Assembly (NCBI GenBank): GCA_028289305.1
Contig: JANQQO010000186.1
Coordinates: 1-5,220 of the forward strand
Direction of reading: 5' to 3'
DNA length: 5,220 nt
DNA from: Rickettsiales bacterium
Lineage (GTDB): Bacteria > Pseudomonadota > Alphaproteobacteria > Rickettsiales > JANQQO01
The translations under genes were made by a program, and so were the position numbers. Every line of letters begins with the position of its first letter. Position 1 is the stretch's first letter. The notes beneath the pieces are model-generated. The model saw only the letters and a program-made list of their open reading frames with translations. It ran no database searches and had not been told where the DNA came from. Shown here piece after piece: positions 1 through 5,220 of the stretch.

Positions 1-61
1 TCATGCTTTTAGCAATCTGGTACACCGAAGGCGCGTTATCGTTCTTATGGTGCGCAGATGC

Positions 62-151
62 GGAGAGGTGGCCGAGTGGTTGAAGGCACTGGTCTTGAAA
101 ACCAGCAGGCGGGCAACCGTCTCGTGGGTTCGAATCCCACCCTCTCCGCCA
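62..151 (+). tRNA. tRNA-Ser (anticodon UGA)
   Basis: Complete class II tRNA that decodes UCA and related serine codons. The 7-bp acceptor stem pairs GGAGAGG (62-68) with CCTCTCC (141-147), followed by discriminator G148 and a genomically encoded CCA (149-151). The anticodon stem CTGGT (89-93) pairs with ACCAG (101-105) around a seven-base loop whose centre, 96-98, is TGA. A long variable arm (about 106-124) and a GTGGG/CCCAC T-stem with loop TTCGAAT are present; the long arm and a G at position 73 are standard serine identity features. No convincing promoter was picked out in the 61 bases upstream, and no hairpin-plus-T-run terminator was found just downstream. The 3' end of a serine tRNA is a common integration target, which may bear on the AT-rich gene that follows. 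Confidence 0.97.
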
Positions 152-241
152 TTGTTCGAACACATAACTCGTTGATTTACGTTTGTTTTATTAAGATTTT
201 TAGGCTTAAGTGTTCGGGACATTCGAACCATAAACTAGACT

Positions 242-613
242 ATGTACAGAATACCTAAAGATTTAGATATAAAAGATATCATTGGTTATGACCTTAATTT
301 ACTTGGTCTTGGGAGATACGATGTTCAATTAAATTTTAATGGCTCAGGTATAAAAATGTGTATCCAGGGAAATATTTCTCTGCTCCAGAACGACAAACTC
401 ATCGCAACCTGGGATGAAGAAAAGAATTGGTCTTCTATTGAGTTTCAAAAAATTTTAAATGCAACAGTAGAGGGTTATTCTGTACCCAACGAACATCTTT
501 TAGAGATAAAATTTAAAGGTGGTATTGTTCTTCAAATACATGACAATTCAGATCAATACGAGGCTATGCAAATATATTTTGATGACAAAACAAAACCCAC
601 TATAATCGTTTGA
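242..613 (+). CDS. Small AT-rich protein of unknown function, possibly DUF6188-like
   Basis: Predicted 123-residue soluble protein with no signal peptide or membrane segment, so probably cytoplasmic. The sequence reads as alternating beta strands: an N-terminal 'YDVQLNFNGSGIKMCIQGN' stretch, a middle W-D-E-E-K-N-W, then 'LLEIKFKGGIVLQIHDNSDQYEAMQI' (split here by description: strand, acidic turn, YEA motif) and a final T-I-I-V. The pattern of two hydrophobic strands, acidic turn and Y-E-[AS]-x-x-I near the C-terminus recalls the DUF6188 group and other small beta proteins found as orphans or beside toxin genes; I recall this from memory and am not sure of it. No catalytic motif is visible. 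The start ATG has no clear Shine-Dalgarno sequence. Base use is unlike the neighbours: a 60-base sample at 481-540 has only 18 G/C, whereas 2281-2340 in the porin has 36. With the tRNA 90 bases upstream, this suggests acquired DNA. It overlaps nothing and ends 98 bases before the next gene's chosen start. Confidence 0.72.
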   Translation: MYRIPKDLDIKDIIGYDLNLLGLGRYDVQLNFNGSGIKMCIQGNISLLQNDKLIATWDEEKNWSSIEFQKILNATVEGYSVPNEHLLEIKFKGGIVLQIHDNSDQYEAMQIYFDDKTKPTIIV

Positions 614-711
614 CTGTTTGTGGGACAGATAGCCTTAAAACAAACAACCTACTCTCCTCAACAGTTCGAATAACGTCCATTACGCTCCGCCACAAAGGTC
701 ACAAAATCACC

Positions 712-1269
712 ATGCGTTTTACTGTTATCTTTATCATTACTTTTCTCTCTTTCTCTCAAGCGATGGCGGCGGAGCGCATCACGGAAGCAGATCTGCCAGA
801 AGCGGTGCTGTTTGATATTAGAGATACAGAAAATGCATGCCTGCTTGAATCACTTAAGGGAAAACAGATCACGGAACAGCGCCCCATCAAAAGCGATCTC
901 AATCGCGTTATTAAGCGTGCAGATCTGAATCATGACGGGCTGACTGATTTTATTATATTCACCTATTCTATTTACTGTGAGCTAGGCGCTGCTTTTATGT
1001 GGGGTAATGGTGGAATACCAGTTGGTATTTATGTTGGTACACCAGATGGTAATGCTTCTTATGCCTTTGATAAGACAGTATGGAGTGTATACATCGAGCA
1101 GGAGGGCAATAAATCTGTAGTCTGGGTGGGTGTTGGCGGTGGTTATTGCGGACAAAAACACTTCAAGAGTCGTGCCGATGCGATTCGGTGTGATAGAAAG
1201 CTCTTATGGGATTCCAACACACAACAATTTGAGTTTGCCCCCTTGGAGCAGGCGCGGTTTTATGAATAG
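712..1269 (+). CDS. Secreted protein with four cysteines and an EF-hand-like calcium loop
   Basis: Predicted 185-residue exported protein of unknown function. ATG 712 is preferred because it opens directly on a signal peptide: a hydrophobic core at residues 4-14 and an A-M-A cleavage site after residue 19 (mature start A-E-R). The frame is open back to a TTG at 610, but that extension would bury the signal peptide; a weak AAAGGT lies at 694-699. Mature features are D71-L-N-H-D-G-L-T-D79, which fits the DxNxDGxxD loop of EF-hand, dockerin or FG-GAP-type calcium sites, followed by a hydrophobic strand F-I-I-F; and cysteines at 43, 89, 146 and 160, enough for two disulfides in the periplasm. A glycine-rich segment (residues 139-147, V-G-V-G-G-G-Y-C-G) precedes the third and fourth cysteines. 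No enzyme motif is recognised. It lies 189 bases upstream of the porin, which appears to have its own control region, so co-transcription is unlikely. Existence as a real gene is well supported; its role is unknown. Confidence 0.82.
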   Translation: MRFTVIFIITFLSFSQAMAAERITEADLPEAVLFDIRDTENACLLESLKGKQITEQRPIKSDLNRVIKRADLNHDGLTDFIIFTYSIYCELGAAFMWGNGGIPVGIYVGTPDGNASYAFDKTVWSVYIEQEGNKSVVWVGVGGGYCGQKHFKSRADAIRCDRKLLWDSNTQQFEFAPLEQARFYE

Positions 1270-1278
1270 CCCACCTAT

Positions 1279-1382
1279 CCCTTTGTAAATATGTCACAGT
1301 GCGCTGGGTGTTGCGTCATATTGACACAGTCACGCCACAATATATTTGACCCTTTGTATAAATAACCACAAGATACGGTGGT
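1279..1382 (+). promoter_or_regulatory. Candidate promoter and control region of the porin operon
   Basis: This part of the 189-base gap before the porin holds several short signals. TTGACA at 1321-1326 is a perfect -35 hexamer, but the possible -10 boxes after it are imperfect: TATTTG at 1343-1348 with a 16-base gap, or TATATT at 1341-1346 with 14. A second, TATAAA at 1357-1362, lacks a good -35. GTCATATTGAC at 1315-1325 is a perfect dyad (arms GTCA/TGAC) lying across the -35, a plausible operator. The element CCCTTTGTA(TA)AATA occurs twice, at 1279-1291 and 1350-1364. ACCAC (1365-1369) can pair with GTGGT (1378-1382) in what may be the leader. These are read from the sequence; function is inferred and no regulator is identified. 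Confidence 0.3.
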
Positions 1383-1442
1383 GCTTGGGGGGTGGTCCTT
1401 AGCGCAATTAAAAAAAATCCAGTCATTCGCTCTCTTAAAAGC

Positions 1443-1450
1443 AAAGGAGA
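1443..1450 (+). promoter_or_regulatory. Ribosome binding site of the porin gene
   Basis: AAAGGAGA lies eight bases before ATG 1459. It decides the start: the same frame is open back to an ATG at 1378, but only 1459 has this site and begins directly with a signal peptide. Confidence 0.85.
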
Positions 1451-1458
1451 ATCCTAGT

Positions 1459-2709
1459 ATGCGCTGCTTTAAAACACTGTTTATTGCATCTACCATCCTC
1501 ACCTCATCTATCGCTTCTGTGCAGCAGGTGTCTGCGGCTGATTCTTTGGAGCAAGCGTTTAAAGAAGGCACGCCGTACATTGATGCGCGGTATCGTTATG
1601 AATTTGTGGATCAAGATGGTGTGGCAGAAGATGCGCATGCGTCTACCTTGCGTACGCGGTTGGGGTATAAATCAGGAGAATTTAAGAACTTCTCTGGTGT
1701 GCTGGAATTTGAAAATATCACGCAGATTGGCTCGGATAATTTTAACGACACGCTAAATAGACGCACCGACCACCCTGTAGTAGCGGATGTGGAAAACACA
1801 GAAGTCAATCAGGCATTTTTGCAGTTTACCGGCATTCCTGACACACGGGTACGTGTTGGTCGGGAGCGGATTAACATTGATAACCAGCGTTTTATCGGCT
1901 CTGTTGGCTGGCGGCAGAATGATCAAACATTTGATGCGGGTACAATTGTAAATACCTCTATTCCTGATACCACAGTCACCTATGGGTATATCAATAATGT
2001 GAACCGTATCTTTGGTGATGATTCTGCGGCGGGTGATTTTGAATCTAATAGTCATATTGTGAATATTGCCAATAAGAGCACGCCGCTGGGGACGATCACC
2101 GCCTATGGCTATTTCTTAGATTTTGAAGATGAGGCGCCCGCACTTTCTAATCAAACATTTGGGATAAGCTTGGTGGGCAAGCAGGCGTTAAATGATGATG
2201 GTTTGTGGTTTAAATATCGCGGTGAGTATGCGCATCAGTCAGATCATGGCGATAACACCACAGAATATGATGCGGATTATTTCCACATAGCGCCTGCGCT
2301 TTCATGGCAAGGGCTCACCGCTACGGTGGGCTATGAGGTGCTCGGGAGTGATAATGGTGTGGCCGGGTTTGCAACGCCGCTTGCAACCTTGCATAAATTC
2401 AATGGATTTGCCGATAAATTCTTAGGCACACCTGCTGCGGGTTTGGAAGATATGTATATTGATCTCACCTATAAGCTTTCCGGCGTAGAAGGCGATATGG
2501 ATTTCTTAAATGGCCTGCTTGTGAAATTTCAGTATCATGATTTTGAGTCGGATGAAGGTGGTGTAGATTATGGTTCTGAGTTTGGTACTTATGTGAAGTT
2601 ACCGATACAGAAACATTATTATGTTGAAGCAAAATATGCGGATTATGATGCCGATAATTTTGCTACCGATACCCAGAAATTTATTCTGGGTGTTGGTGTT
2701 AAATATTAG
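1459..2709 (+). CDS. Outer-membrane porin, alginate-export-like family
   Basis: Predicted 416-residue outer-membrane beta-barrel that would let small solutes enter the periplasm. A signal peptide spans residues 1-26 (K5 then a hydrophobic core, cleavage after V-S-A), and the mature protein begins A-D-S-L-E-Q-A-F-K-E-G-T-P-Y-I-D-A-R-Y-R-Y. The body alternates hydrophobic and polar residues in barrel strands separated by D/N/G-rich loops, and the chain ends in an aromatic residue (G-V-G-V-K-Y), the usual signal for barrel insertion. Conserved-looking blocks include R-V-G-R-E-R-I-N-I-D and, at residues 141-159, DNQRFIGSVGWRQNDQTFD. The overall wording matches proteins annotated as 'alginate export family' porins (the AlgE/OprD-like barrel group) in marine proteobacteria; the name reflects the fold and does not show that alginate is the substrate, as no alginate genes are seen here. 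It is the first gene of an apparent three-gene operon, 40 bases before the PilJ-domain gene. Family call is fairly sure, substrate unknown. Confidence 0.88.
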   Translation: MRCFKTLFIASTILTSSIASVQQVSAADSLEQAFKEGTPYIDARYRYEFVDQDGVAEDAHASTLRTRLGYKSGEFKNFSGVLEFENITQIGSDNFNDTLNRRTDHPVVADVENTEVNQAFLQFTGIPDTRVRVGRERINIDNQRFIGSVGWRQNDQTFDAGTIVNTSIPDTTVTYGYINNVNRIFGDDSAAGDFESNSHIVNIANKSTPLGTITAYGYFLDFEDEAPALSNQTFGISLVGKQALNDDGLWFKYRGEYAHQSDHGDNTTEYDADYFHIAPALSWQGLTATVGYEVLGSDNGVAGFATPLATLHKFNGFADKFLGTPAAGLEDMYIDLTYKLSGVEGDMDFLNGLLVKFQYHDFESDEGGVDYGSEFGTYVKLPIQKHYYVEAKYADYDADNFATDTQKFILGVGVKY

Positions 2710-2734
2710 GTATAGTTTTATAAATACATAGCTG

Positions 2735-2743
2735 AAAAAGGAG
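2735..2743 (+). promoter_or_regulatory. Strong ribosome binding site of the PilJ-domain gene
   Basis: AAAAAGGAG ends six bases before ATG 2750, a near-ideal Shine-Dalgarno site in the 40-base gap after the porin stop. With no terminator visible in the gap, it supports translation from a shared transcript, at a high level. Confidence 0.85.
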
Positions 2744-2749
2744 CATATT

Positions 2750-3586
2750 ATGAGAGTGCTTACGCCATTTCTTACTTTTCTCATCGTTACATTTGTTGCA
2801 CCAAGCGCGAGTGCCTTTGATTACAATAGGGCGATAAACCTGTCTGGTAAGCAGCGTATGCTCACGCAGAAAATGAGTAAAGAAGCGCTGCTAGTGGCGC
2901 TTGGTGTTGATGCAGAAAAAAATGGTCAAAACCTTAAAAAGACGCGCGATCTTTTTGACAAGACCTTGAAGGGTTTAAAAGACGGAGATGCGGATCTTGG
3001 TTTAGATGCAACAAAAAAGCCTAAGATTCGTGGTCAATTAGATAAGATTGGCGCGCTATGGACGGAGTTTGACGGTGCCATCAGTGCCATCATTAATGGC
3101 GGTAGTGCTAGCAAAGAACAAATTACAGTGATCGCAGAGAAGAACCTACCACTGCTCAAAGAGATGAACAAAGCTGTGAAGTTTTATGAGGCAGATGCTG
3201 CTGGCGGTGGTGTTAATCCAGCGCTAGCAAAAGCAATTAACCTCGCTGGCCGGCAGCGTATGCTAACGCAGAAAATGAGCAAAGAGTTTCTTTTGGTGGC
3301 CTATGGGCATGAGGTGGATGCCAATAAAGCAAATCTGCAAAAAACGGTTTCTCTTTTTGATAAAACCTTAAATGGATTGGTGGATGGAAACGCCGATATA
3401 GGGCTTTCGGCGGCACCCACTCCAGAGCTTAAAACCCAGCTTGAAAAAGTGAAGGGGCTTTGGGCGGAATTCCGTGACGCCGTTGAGGCTACACCTTCTG
3501 ACGCTACAAAGCGCGTGGTTGCTGAGAAAAATTTGCCACTCTTGAAAGAGATGAACGCAGCCGTTAAGATGTTCGAAGGCCTTTAG
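2750..3586 (+). CDS. Periplasmic protein with two tandem PilJ-type sensor domains
   Basis: Predicted 278-residue exported protein with a signal peptide at residues 1-22 (cleavage after S-A-S-A, mature start F-D-Y-N). The rest is two helical repeats, about 28-147 and 162-276, joined by a short A-A-G-G-G-V-N-P linker. Each repeat holds, in order: A-I-N-L-[SA]-G-[KR]-Q-R-M-L-T-Q-K-M-S-K-E (28-45 and 162-179), L-F-D-K-T-L-x-G-L-x-D-G-[DN]-A-D-[LI]-G-L (68-85 and 202-219), L-W-x-E-F (103-107 and 237-241), and A-E-K-N-L-P-L-L-K-E-M-N (129-140 and 258-269). This is the pattern of the PilJ N-terminal sensor domain (type IV pilus MCP N-terminal family), related to the NarX-type four-helix sensor. Such domains normally sit in membrane receptors; here there is no membrane anchor, HAMP or signalling domain, so it should be a soluble periplasmic ligand-binding or partner protein. 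It lies between a porin and a chemoreceptor on a probable shared transcript, which suggests it binds a solute and presents it to that receptor. Ligand and partner are inferred. Confidence 0.88.
   Translation: MRVLTPFLTFLIVTFVAPSASAFDYNRAINLSGKQRMLTQKMSKEALLVALGVDAEKNGQNLKKTRDLFDKTLKGLKDGDADLGLDATKKPKIRGQLDKIGALWTEFDGAISAIINGGSASKEQITVIAEKNLPLLKEMNKAVKFYEADAAGGGVNPALAKAINLAGRQRMLTQKMSKEFLLVAYGHEVDANKANLQKTVSLFDKTLNGLVDGNADIGLSAAPTPELKTQLEKVKGLWAEFRDAVEATPSDATKRVVAEKNLPLLKEMNAAVKMFEGL
2851..2877 (+). repeat. DNA repeat copy 1 (core of first PilJ domain)
   Basis: A 27-base stretch encoding the Q-R-M-L-T-Q-K-M-S core differs at a single base from 3253-3279, at an offset of 402 bases (134 codons). 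It is the best conserved part of an internal tandem duplication of a sensor-domain coding unit. Confidence 0.85.
3253..3279 (+). repeat. DNA repeat copy 2 (core of second PilJ domain)
   Basis: Second copy of the 27-base core, with one C-to-A change (silent, in the threonine-preceding Leu codon CTC/CTA) relative to 2851-2877. Flanking repeat sequence is much more diverged at the DNA level though similar as protein, so the identity here may reflect strong protein constraint as much as recent duplication. Confidence 0.85.
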
Positions 3587-3619
3587 GGATTTGTATTAAG
3601 ATAGCTCACGGGTGCCATT

Positions 3620-5220
3620 ATGCAACTTACGATAAAACACATACTCATGGCTATTACGGCGGCCTTGGCGGTGCAAATCATCTTTTTGGCGGAGCAATTA
3701 GCTGTTGATGCGAATGAGAAGAAGGAGGTGGCATCGCTTGCAAAACAGCTGACGCCTTCCATCAATTTTTTGCTAGAAGCGGCGGGTCACTGGGCGGTAG
3801 AACGCGGCGTGACGAACGCAGCACTTAAATCTGCTGCGCCGGTCACAGATAAAATGCAGGCCATCATTAATGAGAGGCGCAGCAAAGGTAATGCTGCCTA
3901 TAAGAATGCGCTGGAATCTCTTAAGGAAATCGAGTTTGGTTTAAAAGAATCGCTTGTGAATGATCTGCAAGAAAAATTCGAGAAAGCGAAGGCATTGCGC
4001 GAACGTGCCCAGGAAGATATTAAGAAGCCGGGTATTAGTCGAGGGCAGGAGGTTCTGAAGACCTGGGTGCCGTCGATGTCAGCGCTTATTGTCTCTAGTC
4101 AAGAACTGCGCTTTGCCTTGGGGCAGCTTTTTGGTAGGGCGGATCCGGCGCTTTCTTCGCAGGCACTAATGAAACACTTCGCATGGATCATGAGTGAGTA
4201 CGCAGGGCGTGAGCGGGCGATTATTGGCGGTGTGCTGACGTCTAATATACCGCTTAATGAAGACACACTCTCCGTTTTATCACAATATCGTGGGAATGTT
4301 GAGCAGGCCTGGCGTACTGTAAAAAAACTAAACCGTGAAACCACATCGGAAGATGTAGTTCTCGCGGTGTTGCAGGCTGAGCGTGCATATTTTGGGAGTT
4401 TTCAGGGTGTGCGCGAGGCGATCTATGAAGCGGGTGTGGGTGGAGATGATTATCCAGTGTCTCCACAAGAATGGATAGATCAGTCAACCAGCGCTATTAA
4501 CACATTGCTTGCCATACAAGAGGCATCTGCATCGGAAACAGATATATTTGTTGAGGGGATGTATAGCAATGCCTCTCGTCAATTTACTTATTCCCTGTTG
4601 ATGCTGGGTATTGGTATCTTGTTAAGTGGTATCTCGTTTGTGGTGATTCTGATTCGGGTTGTTCGTCCTATCAATGCTATGACGGGCGCTATGAATGCAC
4701 TGGCCGGAGGAGATACTTCTATCGATATTCCTGCTGCAGGAAAAAGAGATGAAATTGGGCGCATGGCAACGTCTGTGCAGGTGTTTAAGGAAAATGCTAT
4801 AGAGCGTGTGCGGCTTGAAGAAGAGCAAAAAGAGGCAGAAATACGAGCCGAGCGTGAGAAAAAAGAAGCGATGGAGCATTTGGCAGACTCGTTTGAGCAG
4901 CGTGTTCAGGGAATTATTCAAGGCGTGGCAGCAGAATCAACACAACTATCACAGACGGCAAAAGGCATGACAGATATCATTAACCAATCAGGACAAATGG
5001 TGCAAAATGCCGCCTCAGGCGCGTCAGAAACCACAAACAACGTTCAGTCAGTTGCATCAGCAGCAGAGCAGATGTCAGCAACAGTGCGTGAAATCTCCTC
5101 GCAGATCCACAAGTCGAATGAGCTGGTCTTAAACTCCGTGCAGACAGTAGAAGGGGCAGATAAGCATGCTCAAGCCCTATCAAAGGCATCTAAGAAAGTA
5201 CGCGAAGTGACGCAGCTAAT
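3620..5220 (+). CDS. Methyl-accepting chemotaxis protein with NIT-like periplasmic domain (3' end beyond window)
   Basis: Membrane chemoreceptor that would control the CheA kinase. The window holds 533 codons with no stop; the C-terminal part is cut off by the window edge, not by mutation. Order: TM1 about residues 8-24; a large, mostly helical periplasmic domain about 28-322; TM2 324-345; HAMP from about 346 (V-R-P-I-N-A-M at 348-354, D-E-I-G at 377-380); a charged helix rich in E, K and R (about 391-425); then the start of the MCP signalling coiled coil (A-S-A-A-E-Q-M-S-A-T-V-R-E-I). The conserved hairpin tip that contacts CheA/CheW is not reached. The periplasmic part has V-E-R-G-V-T-N-A-A-L (60-69) and A-G-R-E-R-A (195-200), two arginine boxes like those of the nitrate/nitrite-sensing NIT domain; this subfamily call is tentative. 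ATG 3620 starts right at TM1, with only a weak GGGTG (3610-3614) as ribosome site. The gap from the PilJ gene is 33 bases, so it is probably co-transcribed. Confidence 0.9.
   Translation, partial: MQLTIKHILMAITAALAVQIIFLAEQLAVDANEKKEVASLAKQLTPSINFLLEAAGHWAVERGVTNAALKSAAPVTDKMQAIINERRSKGNAAYKNALESLKEIEFGLKESLVNDLQEKFEKAKALRERAQEDIKKPGISRGQEVLKTWVPSMSALIVSSQELRFALGQLFGRADPALSSQALMKHFAWIMSEYAGRERAIIGGVLTSNIPLNEDTLSVLSQYRGNVEQAWRTVKKLNRETTSEDVVLAVLQAERAYFGSFQGVREAIYEAGVGGDDYPVSPQEWIDQSTSAINTLLAIQEASASETDIFVEGMYSNASRQFTYSLLMLGIGILLSGISFVVILIRVVRPINAMTGAMNALAGGDTSIDIPAAGKRDEIGRMATSVQVFKENAIERVRLEEEQKEAEIRAEREKKEAMEHLADSFEQRVQGIIQGVAAESTQLSQTAKGMTDIINQSGQMVQNAASGASETTNNVQSVASAAEQMSATVREISSQIHKSNELVLNSVQTVEGADKHAQALSKASKKVREVTQL

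Noticed and set aside
1..231. 76-residue open frame on the - strand across the tRNA (with G-G-I-R-T-H-E and H-S-A-T-S-P wording)
   Set aside because: It is the familiar artefact of translating the antisense strand of a tRNA-Ser gene; the conserved peptide comes from tRNA sequence.
58..258. 66-residue open frame on the + strand through the tRNA
   Set aside because: It runs through the whole tRNA-Ser and has no ribosome site; no protein-like features beyond the tRNA.
615..646. TGTTTG / CAAACA inverted repeat after the AT-rich gene as a terminator
   Set aside because: Only six base pairs, A/T-rich, with a 20-base loop and no T run following.
610..711. TTG start at 610 for the secreted protein, overlapping the stop of the upstream gene
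   Set aside because: The extra 34 residues would precede a clear signal peptide that begins at ATG 712, so the internal ATG is preferred.
1378..1458. Upstream ATG at 1378 for the porin
   Set aside because: ATG 1459 has a strong ribosome site and begins a standard signal peptide; the extra 27 residues would displace it.
1484..2055. Alternative-frame open frames inside the porin on both strands
   Set aside because: They overlap a well-supported outer-membrane protein and carry low-complexity, non-protein-like sequence.
4099..5189. Several open frames on the - strand opposite the chemoreceptor
   Set aside because: The + frame encodes a coherent MCP with TM, HAMP and coiled-coil segments throughout; the opposite frames show no ribosome sites or recognisable domains.

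Overview
The window most resembles a piece of an alphaproteobacterial chromosome of moderate G+C. The reasons are the style of the chemoreceptor (a HAMP followed by a long charged E/K/R helix leading into the signalling domain, with 'VFKENAIER'-type wording) and the Gram-negative envelope proteins. This taxonomic call is inference from protein style, not from a marker gene.

Layout, all genes on the + strand: (1) a complete tRNA-Ser(UGA) at 62-151 with an encoded CCA; (2) a small AT-rich orphan gene at 242-613 without a signal peptide, perhaps of a DUF6188-like family; (3) a secreted, four-cysteine protein with an EF-hand-like D-x-N-x-D-G motif at 712-1269; (4) a 189-base intergenic stretch with short repeats and candidate promoter elements; (5) a tight run of three genes: an outer-membrane porin of the alginate-export type (1459-2709), a periplasmic protein made of two tandem PilJ-type sensor domains (2750-3586), and a methyl-accepting chemotaxis protein with a NIT-like periplasmic domain (3620 to beyond the window end).

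The last three genes have gaps of 40 and 33 bases with no visible terminator, so they look like one transcription unit. Read together they suggest an envelope sensing module: a porin admits a solute, a soluble periplasmic two-domain protein may bind it, and a transmembrane chemoreceptor signals to the flagellar or pilus chemotaxis pathway. Each PilJ repeat carries an A-I-N-L-[SA]-G-x-Q-R-M segment resembling the P-box of the nitrate sensor NarX, so nitrate or nitrite is a reasonable candidate ligand, but this is a hypothesis.

The first 61 bases hold no gene I can support. No insertion sequence, CRISPR array, rRNA or confident terminator was seen.
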